From: Candidatus Mesenet endosymbiont of Agriotes lineatus
GTDB lineage: Bacteria; Pseudomonadota; Alphaproteobacteria; Rickettsiales; Anaplasmataceae
Length of the DNA: 64,000 nucleotides
Direction: 5' to 3'
Assembly (NCBI RefSeq): GCF_964019585.1
Contig: NZ_OZ026454.1
Location: forward strand, 868,001-932,000
Below, piece by piece: positions 10,458-19,834 of the stretch (within the stretch, counting starts at the first letter, position 1; each line of letters opens with the position of its first letter). A model generated the notes under the pieces. It ran no database searches, had not been told where the DNA came from, and worked only from the letters and a program-made list of their open reading frames with translations. The translations under genes and the position numbers were made by a program.

Positions 10458-11741
10458 TTAAGTTTTATCTACAGAACTTCCACAGAAAAGTTTTTTCACA
10501 TTACAAACTTTCTCCATAAAGGAAGATGGAATTTTTCTTTTATTTTTTGCATTGTTTGACTGTTCTATGGTTTCTGATAATTTTGTAGGTACACTACCAT
10601 TTCTTTCAAAATTTTCATCTTTTATAGCTTCTAGTACTTTTTTTCCTCCTAAAAAGAAGCTTTTATCCATGATACTTTTGTCTTGCAGTTTATCAATTTT
10701 AGCTTGGCTTTCCTCGTTAAGTTTTACCTTAATCTTATTATTATCTGTTGTATCAGGATACAAGTGGATTTTAATATCTCCCATTTTAGTAGGGAAAGAA
10801 ATTATTATGCCATTACCAACTACATCCATATAATTTCTTTTTTTTCCTACTTTTTCAACTTTCACTATATCGTCACCAATCTTTAATATGCTTTCTTTCA
10901 CATTTAAATCTCGACTTATTTTGCTATTTGTAATCTTTGCAACTTCAATACTGCTATTTTTTGAACACTCAATAAAAAGATAAACATTATCTATTTCTAC
11001 TTTTAAATCTTCAAGTTGTTTATCGCTATTTACCATACTTTCATATACTTCACTTTTAAGCATATTTTTAATTTCTTCTAACTTTGCTAAAACAGATTCA
11101 TCACTTCCCCACATAACCTTATCTATTCTTCTATCACTATAGAGAATATTTGCACCTGTTAGAAGTAACTTATTGATGATACTAACTAAAAAGTCAAAAT
11201 TGTCAGTATCTGTAAGCTCATTTAATGCATCTTCTTCAGTTGCCGGATCTATACGTGATCTGGTAGTTGGTGTTATTTCTGTTACTCTATTAACAACATT
11301 AGCTAATTCTTCAAATATTAAGTTTGATACAGTATTCTTATAATCATCACAGGGTGCATTAAACCCTATTCCTTTTGTTTTATATTTATCTATTAAACGA
11401 TCTATACGTTCAAAATTACTTTTTAACACAGAACCATCACTCTTATAGAGTGTGTTTTTGCTATTTTCTTCTGATATATTTTTCAGCTCTTTATGAAACT
11501 CATCAATTAAATCTCTTTCTTTTTGAGTTAATTCTAGATTTTTGTATGAGCAAGGTGAACCTTCTATAGTAGGAGGACTATTATCTATATCATCTGTAAC
11601 GTAAGATTTATCCCAATCATCACTCCAATCAGAGTCTTCATTTTGCTTTTGTGATACTTGATTTTGCATGCTGTCAGTAGGATTAGAACATTTCAAATAC
11701 TCTGTATATCGTTTTTCACCAGTATTAATAAACTCGTACAT
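10458..11741 (-). CDS. Unknown protein, paralogue of the C-terminal part of the J-domain protein at 11821-13839
   Basis: 427 residues with no signal peptide or membrane segment. It begins with an acidic, Ser/Asp-rich stretch (EDSDWSDDWDKSY), then about 300 residues that align with the C-terminal half of the next gene: ERDLIDEFHKE against EKSLIDEFYQK, KRNYMDV against QRNYTDV, IKIHLYPDTTDNNKIKVKL against ISILLYPDKEDSSKIKVEL, and FFLGGKKVLEAIKDENF against CLLGGKNVLQAIQDKEF. It lacks the J domain. An 80-base spacer separates it from the upstream paralogue. The function is unknown, and the region resembles no family I can name. Confidence 0.7.
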   Translation of the reverse strand: MYEFINTGEKRYTEYLKCSNPTDSMQNQVSQKQNEDSDWSDDWDKSYVTDDIDNSPPTIEGSPCSYKNLELTQKERDLIDEFHKELKNISEENSKNTLYKSDGSVLKSNFERIDRLIDKYKTKGIGFNAPCDDYKNTVSNLIFEELANVVNRVTEITPTTRSRIDPATEEDALNELTDTDNFDFLVSIINKLLLTGANILYSDRRIDKVMWGSDESVLAKLEEIKNMLKSEVYESMVNSDKQLEDLKVEIDNVYLFIECSKNSSIEVAKITNSKISRDLNVKESILKIGDDIVKVEKVGKKRNYMDVVGNGIIISFPTKMGDIKIHLYPDTTDNNKIKVKLNEESQAKIDKLQDKSIMDKSFFLGGKKVLEAIKDENFERNGSVPTKLSETIEQSNNAKNKRKIPSSFMEKVCNVKKLFCGSSVDKT

Positions 11742-11820
11742 AACACCCCCTTAAAGTTTAACCTTTATAGTATAATCAAATTATGCTCAAATTAATATAA
11801 TTTTTATTATTAATATTGTA

Positions 11821-13839
11821 TTAACCACCAAAAAGATATTTCTGAAATTGTGCGCATTGATCTTTCAAACTACTAAAAACATTACTGATTGAAGCTTGTT
11901 CCAAAAAAGTAGGTATGATAGCTGAAGTAGTCGGTTTATAAGATTCGTGTTTAGTGAACTCTTTGTCTTGGATAGCTTGCAGAACATTTTTCCCGCCTAA
12001 AAGACAGTTTTTACCGAGGCTTGATTTGTCCTTTAATTTGTCAAATTTCTTTTGATTCTCTTTGTCGAGTTCTACTTTAATTTTACTGCTATCTTCTTTA
12101 TCAGGATACAAAAGAATGCTGATCTTCTCTGCTTTACCTTCTATGGTAAAAGACATCTTAATCTTGCCTTGCGGCACATCTGTGTAATTTCTTTGCTCTT
12201 CTAATTTTTCAACTCTGACTATGCTTTCTCCAATCTGCAGTATGCCAATTTTTAAATTTAACTTATATTTTGAGTTTAAATCATCTATGAGCTGGTTGTT
12301 TGTAACCTTTGTCATTTCAACAACGTTACTCTTTTCATATTTTATGAAAAAATAGCCATTATCTATTGCTACTTTAAAATCATCCTTATTTTTATTTATA
12401 ACACTGTTGTATGCTACGTTTTTAAGCTTGCTGTCAATCTTCCTACACTTTTCAAAAAGATCATAATCAATATCATAAGTTACATGTGTTAATCTATCAT
12501 AATAGAAAAAACTGCGCTTTACCTTCCCGCCTTTGAGTAGTAAATTGCTAATGACACTCTTTATAATTTCTAAACTATTGCCTTTTAATATTTCCTCCTC
12601 TTCATAATTTTCAGTCAGATCACATCCCTCATGAACTCTATGTGTTGTGGGACGTACAGCGACAACATCGTCAAGAACACCTTTTATTTTTTCAAATATA
12701 AGATATGTTACAGTGCTGTCATTATAGGATGAATTTAACCTTATCCCTCTCTTCAAATATTCATCCACTAAACACTTAATACGTTTTAAAGCATTCTCGG
12801 TACAATTTATATTAAGGTTATGTATATTCTCTTTACGCTCTTGGTCATTTTGTGCTTCTACCTCTGCCATTTTTTGATAAAATTCATCTATCAGACTCTT
12901 TTCACTTTCAGTTAATGGTATTTCCAGCTTCATTAAAAAGGAATCTTCTGGGAGGAGGTAATCGGAACTACAACTTGAATCTTCCTCAGAACTCCAGTCG
13001 GTAGAGTCGGAATAAGTTTCATCAGTTTGCAGTACAGATTCAGCACATGAAATATCTGATTCTGTATTGTATTCATCTTCCTTATTTTTTAGAGCACATT
13101 GATCATCCTTTTGACCCAAAGGGAAGTTTTGTATTTCTTGAGTAATTTTATGTAGTGAAAATAAGATCTTTACAGTGGGTGTTTTTTCTTTAGCTGCTAC
13201 TAGCAAAATTTCATAAATGCCATGGTATAATTGAAACTCATAATCAGCTTGTTGGCCTAAAGTTTCTAGCTGCTTAATTTTTTGATAAAATGCTTTGCTT
13301 AAATCTTTTAAGCTATTTCCGAAATAATCACCTCGCAAAAATTTGATAAAATATTCAGCTGCTTTTTCTGGCGTTAAAGACCCTATATTCAACTTTGTTC
13401 CTAAGTCCTCTTTTGTTTTAATAAAAGAAAATAGATCATCTGCAACATTACTCATAAGATCGGAATGAAAAGCCTTTAGATATGACGAAGACTGATTTCG
13501 ATTAAGTGGTTTCTGTTGGTATTGACCTACAAGTTGTGCATGTTGCTGTCTAAAAGACCTTGAAAATGGAGTACCTGCTGTAGGTAAATAACCTGATGGT
13601 GTTAAGGATATTTCAGTATCATGAGATGAATTAAAAATTTCCCACTCTTGATCAAATTTTTTTCTTTCAATCGGATCACTTAAGGTTTGATAAGCTGTTG
13701 TCAGTAATGCCATTTTTTGCGCACTACCACCTTTATCAGGGTGTTCATACAATGCCTTATCTCTATAAGCCTTTTTAATAGCATAAGTAGGTACGTTTTT
13801 ATTCACCCCTAAGATTTGATATAAATTATGCATTTCCAC
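11821..13839 (-). CDS. DnaJ-domain protein with unknown C-terminal domain
   Basis: 672 residues. Residues about 5-65 are a canonical J domain: YQILGVNKNVPTYAIKKAYR (helices I and II), YEHPDKGG with the HPD tripeptide, then a helix III ending TLSDPIERKKFDQEW. A middle region (about 85-260) is helical. An acidic Ser-rich linker (STDWSSEEDSSCSSDY, about 280-300) follows, then the domain shared with 10458-11741. There is no Gly/Phe region or zinc finger, so this is not a housekeeping DnaJ but a type III (DnaJC-like) protein. J domains recruit and activate Hsp70. In an endosymbiont the partner could be bacterial DnaK or, if the protein is secreted, host Hsp70; the latter is conjecture. Confidence 0.85.
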   Translation of the reverse strand: MEMHNLYQILGVNKNVPTYAIKKAYRDKALYEHPDKGGSAQKMALLTTAYQTLSDPIERKKFDQEWEIFNSSHDTEISLTPSGYLPTAGTPFSRSFRQQHAQLVGQYQQKPLNRNQSSSYLKAFHSDLMSNVADDLFSFIKTKEDLGTKLNIGSLTPEKAAEYFIKFLRGDYFGNSLKDLSKAFYQKIKQLETLGQQADYEFQLYHGIYEILLVAAKEKTPTVKILFSLHKITQEIQNFPLGQKDDQCALKNKEDEYNTESDISCAESVLQTDETYSDSTDWSSEEDSSCSSDYLLPEDSFLMKLEIPLTESEKSLIDEFYQKMAEVEAQNDQERKENIHNLNINCTENALKRIKCLVDEYLKRGIRLNSSYNDSTVTYLIFEKIKGVLDDVVAVRPTTHRVHEGCDLTENYEEEEILKGNSLEIIKSVISNLLLKGGKVKRSFFYYDRLTHVTYDIDYDLFEKCRKIDSKLKNVAYNSVINKNKDDFKVAIDNGYFFIKYEKSNVVEMTKVTNNQLIDDLNSKYKLNLKIGILQIGESIVRVEKLEEQRNYTDVPQGKIKMSFTIEGKAEKISILLYPDKEDSSKIKVELDKENQKKFDKLKDKSSLGKNCLLGGKNVLQAIQDKEFTKHESYKPTTSAIIPTFLEQASISNVFSSLKDQCAQFQKYLFGG

Positions 13840-13881
13840 CCCTCTTTTTTTAAATTTTTAATAAATCTCTATCAGTTTTAC

Positions 13882-14304
13882 TCACATTTCATCAAAACGG
13901 CCAAAATAATTTGGTTTTGCAAAGCATTTTAAGCGTTTACTCAAATTATTAGCTTTAGCTGGTTGTAATTGATATTCCTCCATTTCATTAGGAAAGTGTG
14001 ACAAGCCATCATCTGTTCTTATACCACTTTCGGGAATCAGCCTATTACATTTTTGGTTATCTGTTACATCATTCTTTACATCACATTTTAAGCGACTACG
14101 AATCTGCTCTAAAAAGTAACTATCTATTTTCTCATCACTCTCATTCTTATATTGAACATTTTCTTTAGTAGAATTCTCAAATATTGCTTCAATAAGATAC
14201 TTTTCTATTTCCGATACACTTGTATCTTCATTATTTGGCTTAATTGTGAATTCTTTAATATTAGACAATGTTTTTTTGAATCCATCTTCTAGTACATCTG
14301 GCAT
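13882..14304 (-). CDS. Small unknown protein upstream of the J-domain gene
   Basis: 140 residues, charged and mostly polar, with no membrane segment or recognisable motif. It reads in the same direction as the J-domain gene and lies 42 bases upstream of it, so co-transcription is likely. The C-terminus is basic and aromatic (KRLKCFAKPNYFGRF). The Ser/Asp/Glu-rich composition resembles the linkers of its neighbours, but I see no clear homology to them. Confidence 0.5.
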   Translation of the reverse strand: MPDVLEDGFKKTLSNIKEFTIKPNNEDTSVSEIEKYLIEAIFENSTKENVQYKNESDEKIDSYFLEQIRSRLKCDVKNDVTDNQKCNRLIPESGIRTDDGLSHFPNEMEEYQLQPAKANNLSKRLKCFAKPNYFGRFDEM

Positions 14305-14396
14305 AACTATATTTTTTATTTAAACGCATTATATGAATAATAGCATAACTCTGATAAAATTAAGATTATTTTAAAAGGAATAGTTGATGCTTTCTT

Positions 14397-15173
14397 CTAA
14401 AACACACACACAACAGGAGCATGATCTGAAGCATTATCTTTACCACGTAGTTTGTTATTTATATAGCACTTCTCTAACCTATCTGTGGCTTCTGGTGATA
14501 ATAAAATGTGGTCTATTCTCATACCCTTATTCTTCTGCCATGAGCCTTCTCGGTAATCCCACCAGCTAAACTCTTTACTTTCTGGATTTGTTATTCTAAA
14601 TGCATCACAGTAGCCTGAATGAAGTATAGCAAAAAGCTTTCCTCGCTCATCTATATGAAAACCTATCTTATCTTCATTGGCATAATCGTCATGCACATCT
14701 ATCTTATTTGGTGCAACATTATAATCGCCACCTACTAAGGTTATTTCTTCCTTTTTAAACAAGTCATGTAAACGCTGATATAATAAGTCAAGAAAATGTA
14801 ACTTATACTTAAATATTTCAGAATCAATGCTTTGGCCATTTGGTACATATACACTCGCAACCCTTAGATTAAAACCATTACATTCAATCAAACACTCCAA
14901 ATAACGTGCTTCTTCATTATCAACAATACTTGTGTTTAAACTATCCTCAACTACTGGATATTTTGATAATATCGCAACACCATTCCTAGCTTTTTCTCCA
15001 TGCACTATACACTTATAACCCAAGTGCTCTATTTGTTCATAAGGAAACTGCTCATTTGTACATTTTATCTCTTGTAGCATTATAATATCAATTTCATCTT
15101 CAGTAATAAAGCTACAGAGTTGATCGATCCGTTTGCGTATAGAGTTAACGTTCCAAGTGGCAATTTTTAGCAT
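14397..15173 (-). CDS. xth: Exodeoxyribonuclease III (AP endonuclease family)
   Basis: 258 residues, full length for the family. Exonuclease III cleaves at abasic sites and degrades DNA 3' to 5' in base-excision repair. All motifs of the exonuclease-endonuclease-phosphatase fold are visible: ATWNVNSIRKR at the N-terminus, MLQEIKC with the metal-binding Glu, GGDYNVAPNKID, MRIDHIL, and SDHAPVVCVF at the extreme C-terminus with the catalytic Asp-His pair. It appears intact. It is convergent with no gene and lies between the J-domain cluster and the RadC-like gene. It probably belongs to the host chromosome or to WO-associated cargo. Confidence 0.93.
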   Translation of the reverse strand: MLKIATWNVNSIRKRIDQLCSFITEDEIDIIMLQEIKCTNEQFPYEQIEHLGYKCIVHGEKARNGVAILSKYPVVEDSLNTSIVDNEEARYLECLIECNGFNLRVASVYVPNGQSIDSEIFKYKLHFLDLLYQRLHDLFKKEEITLVGGDYNVAPNKIDVHDDYANEDKIGFHIDERGKLFAILHSGYCDAFRITNPESKEFSWWDYREGSWQKNKGMRIDHILLSPEATDRLEKCYINNKLRGKDNASDHAPVVCVF

Positions 15174-15198
15174 AAATTTAATACAGTTATATCACTAT

Positions 15199-15801
15199 CT
15201 ATAGTAACCCTTTTTCTTTAAAACTAAAATATCTTTTAGGGGTTACTATTATATGATCCAAAAACTCGATCTGCATACAATGACACGCTAAAGAAAGTTT
15301 TTTTGTAATATCTATATCATTCTCTGAAGGTCTTACATTGCCGCTTAAGTGGTTATGACTTACTACAATTGATGTTGCTCTTAAAGATAATGCCCTCTTT
15401 ATAACATTTCTAATGTAGAGTGGTGCCTGATCTACTGTTCCATATTTTTGTAGCTCATCAGCAATTATGCGATATTTTTTATTTAAGTATATTACACGAA
15501 AATTCATCCTGTCATACATACCCACACTAACTTTTAAGTAATCTATTAATTTTTTCCAATTACTAACAATGGGCAATGTCTCTATCTCTTCCTGTAATAT
15601 CCGTTTTAAAATTTCTTTCACGCATAATATAGAAGTTACTACTGCATCATTTACACCTTTTACGCTCTTTAAATCATAAATGTTGGCACTAAAGATCTTA
15701 GTAATACTACCTAGCTTACCCATTAACCTATATACGATTTCTCTAACATTTGGTTGTGCCCTATACAATATAAGCTCCATGATTTCACTATTTTTCATCA
15801 C
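15199..15801 (-). CDS. RadC-like JAB/MPN-domain protein, N-terminally short
   Basis: 200 residues. The C-terminal part is the RadC JAB domain with HNHLSGNVRPSENDID. The metal-binding pattern H-x-H-x7-S-x2-D is kept, although the usual Pro of HNHPSG is Leu. The N-terminal helix-hairpin-helix region (LKSVKGVNDAVVTSIL) is present, but roughly 40 residues found at the start of full-length relatives, including the copy at 16743-17489, are missing. RadC-family genes are common next to phage and mobile-element genes; the molecular role is unproven, and a DNA-repair role is doubtful. Confidence 0.8.
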   Translation of the reverse strand: MMKNSEIMELILYRAQPNVREIVYRLMGKLGSITKIFSANIYDLKSVKGVNDAVVTSILCVKEILKRILQEEIETLPIVSNWKKLIDYLKVSVGMYDRMNFRVIYLNKKYRIIADELQKYGTVDQAPLYIRNVIKRALSLRATSIVVSHNHLSGNVRPSENDIDITKKLSLACHCMQIEFLDHIIVTPKRYFSFKEKGLL

Positions 15802-15978
15802 TTGCTATAAAAAACTTTGAATGTAAATATTGCTGCCTTTTATCCTGAGCTCTACTTTGAATAATGTTTACATTACTGTTCATTTCTTCTCTATATTTAA
15901 TCATTAAGATATTAACATCTATTAAGAATAAATAAATTAATTTATGCTAATATCATATAATCTCAACAATAATCTACA

Positions 15979-16657
15979 ATGCACACTTTCCTAGGTAAGA
16001 AGATTAAAAAGTATCTAAAATATCGGTGTTTAAATAGTGAGGATAAGACTCTTTTTGCCATATATGATATCCCTCAAGGAATGCTCATAGATTATGATTT
16101 AGAACAAGTATTGCTTGATCATTTTCAGTTGTCTTACATATACTCAATGACTAGTTCTCTTTTATTATATAAGACGTAAGATCGACAATAAACTGATAGA
16201 TAATAAGTGTTTAAATTACGAAAATAATAATTTTAAAAATATCATATGCTTACTTGTTTTATCTAATGATGTAGAAGAAAATCTGCGTATGCAACTCATT
16301 CATTTTAATCAAGATCAACTAACTGGGGCATTTCAAAGTAATGGCTTTATCCAAAGAAGTGAACCATTCGAAGTTTTCAAAGACTATTATTATAATTGTG
16401 TGCATTCTACCGAGTATTTAGCTAATCCAAAATTAACACTAATTATCCCTTATTTTCTTTGTCAACTAGTTGAAGAGGAGAATCTCAGTAATGAAGACAT
16501 TGATCGCTATATTAGTTTTAAAAACGAGTTCTTCAAACAGAAGGAACGTACCTCTGATAATAAAGAATATGCCTTAAAATTTTTAAGTGATAGTTTAGAT
16601 AATCGAGAATTGAGAGATGAAATTTTACAAATTAAAAACTTTGACTATAAATACTGA
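15979..16657 (+). pseudogene. Unknown gene broken by a frameshift
   Basis: An open frame from 15979 stops at 16179. A second frame is open from about 16151 through 16657. The protein sequence continues naturally between them (first frame up to about SMTSSLLLY, then IRRKIDNKLIDNKCLNYEN in the second), so one shift near 16150-16175 separates a protein of about 225 residues. The second part, often read from the ATG at 16289, is charged and helical. I do not recognise the family. It lies between the two RadC-like genes on the opposite strand. Confidence 0.5.
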
Positions 16658-16742
16658 CGGTTTAATCCAACTGATTATTAGTTTGGCAAAACAAAGAATT
16701 CTAAAATATAGTTGATCTTATAAATCTCCTTTGTTATAATTC

Positions 16743-17489
16743 CTACAGTAGGCCATTTTCATAGAAGCTAAAGTGATTTTTTGCTGTAATGATGATATGA
16801 TCCACAACCTCTATGCCGATACTATGGCAGGCTATAGAAATCTGTTTTGTCATCTCTATGCCATTTTGTGAGGGCTCAACACTGCCGCTTGGATGGTTGT
16901 GCGATATAATTATAGAAGTCGCTCCTACTAGTAATGCCCTTTTTATAACTTCTCTTGTATACAGTGGTGTTTGATCTATTGTTCCAGTATCTTGGATATA
17001 TTCATCAATTAAACGATGTCTTTTATTTAAATAAATCACTCGAAAGTTTTCTTTACTTATCTGACCTATTGTTAGCTTAAGGTATTCAATTAACTTTTCT
17101 ATGTTGTTTATTATTGGTAGTTTTTTTAGATCTTCTCTTAATGTTCTCTCTAAAGTTTCCTTTATGCAAAAAATTATTGCTATTGCTGAGCTGTTCACCC
17201 CAGAGACACTTTTTAGCTCATGAAAATCTGCATTCACTACTCTCCCCACGTTATTGAACAAACCTATTAATTTTTCTGCAACAGCTCTACTTCTTGTTTT
17301 ACGATAAGTGGAGTATAAAATTAACTCAAGTATTTCGTGATCAAACAATGACCTACCCCTGCTAGATAATATACGTGCTTCAAGTCTTTTTCTTCTTCTT
17401 TTTCCATTTTTGCTTCCATTACCATTATTATTCATAAAACTCTTAAGTAGCATATAAATTTTAGATCTGATATCTACAGTGGTGGTCAT
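16743..17489 (-). CDS. RadC-like JAB-domain protein with altered metal site
   Basis: 248 residues. The N-terminal region includes the RadC-type segment LFDHEILELILYSTYRKT and the helix-hairpin-helix stretch LKSVSGVNSSAIAI. The C-terminal JAB domain has HNHPSGSVEPSQNGIEMT. In the JAMM pattern H-x-H-x7-S-x2-D the last residue should be Asp; here it is Gly, while the copy at 15199-15801 keeps Asp. If zinc is needed, this copy may be catalytically dead. A basic stretch (GKRRRKRLEAR, about 28-38) precedes the family domain. The call is sure for the family, unsure for activity. Confidence 0.85.
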   Translation of the reverse strand: MTTTVDIRSKIYMLLKSFMNNNGNGSKNGKRRRKRLEARILSSRGRSLFDHEILELILYSTYRKTRSRAVAEKLIGLFNNVGRVVNADFHELKSVSGVNSSAIAIIFCIKETLERTLREDLKKLPIINNIEKLIEYLKLTIGQISKENFRVIYLNKRHRLIDEYIQDTGTIDQTPLYTREVIKRALLVGATSIIISHNHPSGSVEPSQNGIEMTKQISIACHSIGIEVVDHIIITAKNHFSFYENGLL

Positions 17490-17615
17490 CTATCCATCTA
17501 TTTCTACTTAAGTCAACTTATATTTATCTTATTTTCTTGATGTTTTTTATTTATAAGATATTCATTAAAGTACAGAAGATGTTAATGTTTAGATTTACAG
17601 AATAAATTGCAATCA

Positions 17616-19245
17616 CTACTGTTCGTAAAAAATCTTCTCTTGTTCATGCCACAATATTGGCATATTTCTTATACCGGAAAGATTAGGAAATAAGTTTGTT
17701 GAGCCATTTAAAATATCTTCTTTGATTTTAGGTGAAAGAAAGTTCAATTTCAGTACACGTTGTGGATATTTTGATCCTGGTCTTTCTTGCGAATAGAGCT
17801 CCTTTATAGTTCCATATTTACCACAAGTTAATTGTCTTTGCCACATATGTGCTCTTACTAGCGCTTTAAGCAAGGTGTAATTTATACTTTTTTCTTCTTT
17901 AAATTCAGGGGATAGTATTACTGTTTGGTTGCTACTTTTATTAAATTTTAGTGATGTAAATAAAAATATTTCTTCATTTGCCATACCATCATTTGATCCT
18001 TCTTCAATATTCCCAGCAAGCCTTATAAGTTCTGTAGGATTAATGCAGATTCTCGCTCCATCTTCACTTACTCTTATAGCCTTAACTAGCTTGCGAATAA
18101 TCTTTTCTTGCTCTCTTGGAAAGAAATTATCCCAAGACCTGTCTATTCTTTGTAATTGAGAGATTTTTTTATCATCTAAAATTTGTAAATTAGCTTCTCT
18201 TATTGGATTTTTAAGTAATAAGCGAATTTGCATAACAACAGCTCTTTCTATTTCTCCTGCAGCTATGCTACTACTACTTAATAAGCAACCCTTACCTCTT
18301 ATATAACTGTTGCAAACATAATAACAATACCTTTTATTTTTCTTCTTGGTATACGTAGCCTTCATCACTGACTTACAACTATCACAGCTAATTAAACCTT
18401 TAAGTAGAGCTCTATACTCTTCCTTAGGCTTTATATCTTTACGCTTAACAAAAACCTCTTGTGCTTTATTCCATAGCTCCTCATTAATTATTGCCTGATG
18501 TTGTCCGGTTTCCTTTATGAGTAATATAGCCAATGTAAGTAGTATTAGTTAGAATGCCTCTTACTGTAGCAATTTTAAACGGTTTTTCTGCTTTAGTCTT
18601 ATACCCTTGGTTATTTAATTCTCTGGCAACTGCAGCTGCTGACTTTAAACCTATAAATCGATTGAAGATATATCTTACTACCTCTGTCTCCTCTTTATTA
18701 ACAACAAGCTTACGATCTTCTACATCGTAACCAATGGGTGCTTTTCCTCCCATCCATATACCTTTTTGTTTTGAGGCAGCAAACTTATCTCTAATTCTTT
18801 CTCCTGTAAGTTCTCTTTCATATTGAGCAAAGCTTAGGACTATATTGAGCATCAACCTTCCCATTGAATTTGCAGTATTGAAAGACTGTGTTACTGAAAC
18901 AAATGTTACTTTATGCTTATCAAACAAATCTACTATCTTAGCAAAATCAAGTAACGATCTTGAAAGCCTATCTATTTTATAGACTACAACACAATCAATC
19001 TTAGAATTCTCTATATCTTTAAAGAGTTCTTGCAAAGCTGGTCTTTCTAAAGTGCCGCCAGAATAACCACCATCATCGTACTTTTTATCTACTAAAATCC
19101 ACCCCTCATGCTGCTGACTTTGAATATAACTTTCTCCGGCTAAACGTTGGGCATCTAAACTATTGAATGCTTGCTCCAGTCCTTCTTCACATGACTTTCT
19201 GGTATAGATTGCACATTTTATCTCTTGAATAACTTTTTTAAGCAT
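17616..19245 (-). pseudogene. Large serine recombinase (phage integrase), frameshifted
   Basis: Large serine recombinases insert WO-type phage DNA at att sites. The N-terminal part (18484-19245) has the resolvase catalytic domain: AIYTRKS with the nucleophilic Ser at about residue 18, YKIDRLSRSL, and the recombinase domain ending YIGYITHKG. The other frame (17616-18533) continues with GQHQAIINEELW and the zinc ribbon (CDSCKSVMKATY, then CYYVC and GKGC). The two frames overlap at 18484-18533, with the shift at about 18500-18515, so the ribbon and coiled-coil DNA-binding region are cut off from the catalytic domain. I chose the ATG at 19245, which overlaps the end of DUF2924 by 8 bases. Unless the frame is corrected, the integrase is inactive. 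Confidence 0.85.
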
Positions 19246-19687
19246 TTTTCCTTGTAGGTGATTTTTTACGCATCCCGAAAAATAAAGGGCCATTGTAGCT
19301 ATTGCCAGTAATTTTTCCTGCTATTTTAGACAATGATTTATACTGCTGTCCCTTATAAGTAAATCCTGTGTCAGTCACTATTACTTCATGTTTTACCCCT
19401 CGATACTGACGAATAAGTCTTGTCCCTGATATGGGCTGATCTGACATCTTACTATTTACTTTCTTCCCTTGCTCCATTTGATCAGCTAAGTAGTCTAGCT
19501 TTTTCTCAGCTTTATCTGATAATCTGCCATAGGCCATCTCTTGCAATCTATAAGCTATTCTTGGTATTAAATATCTCTTTGAATATGGTGGTGAGTCAGT
19601 ATTAAAAAGTCTCCTCCACATCTCTCTCAGTTCTACTAATGTTTTACTCTCTAAAGACATCACTTCTTTAATTACAGATGTATCCAT
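19238..19687 (-). CDS. DUF2924 protein
   Basis: 149 residues. It has the DUF2924 features: an N-terminal ELREMWRRLFNTDSPP segment, a middle helical region, and GTRLIRQYRGVKHEVIV followed by FTYKGQQYKSLSKIA and ITGNSYNGPLFFG. In phage and mobile elements this family sits directly upstream of large serine recombinases, and here its end overlaps the recombinase start by 8 bases, so the two are translationally coupled. It may help or regulate the recombinase; no biochemical role is established. It appears intact although the partner is broken. Confidence 0.85.
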   Translation of the reverse strand: MDTSVIKEVMSLESKTLVELREMWRRLFNTDSPPYSKRYLIPRIAYRLQEMAYGRLSDKAEKKLDYLADQMEQGKKVNSKMSDQPISGTRLIRQYRGVKHEVIVTDTGFTYKGQQYKSLSKIAGKITGNSYNGPLFFGMRKKSPTRKNA

Positions 19688-19834
19688 TTTTCTCCTTAAA
19701 AATTAGTTTCTTCAGCGACAGAGAATTTTCTAATGTTTACTGCTATACTTCACAGTAGTCCTTAAGCTAAATTAGAAGTCAAGTTGCTTGTAGTAATAAT
19801 AAAATATTATATATTGTAATGTTCATATATATAC

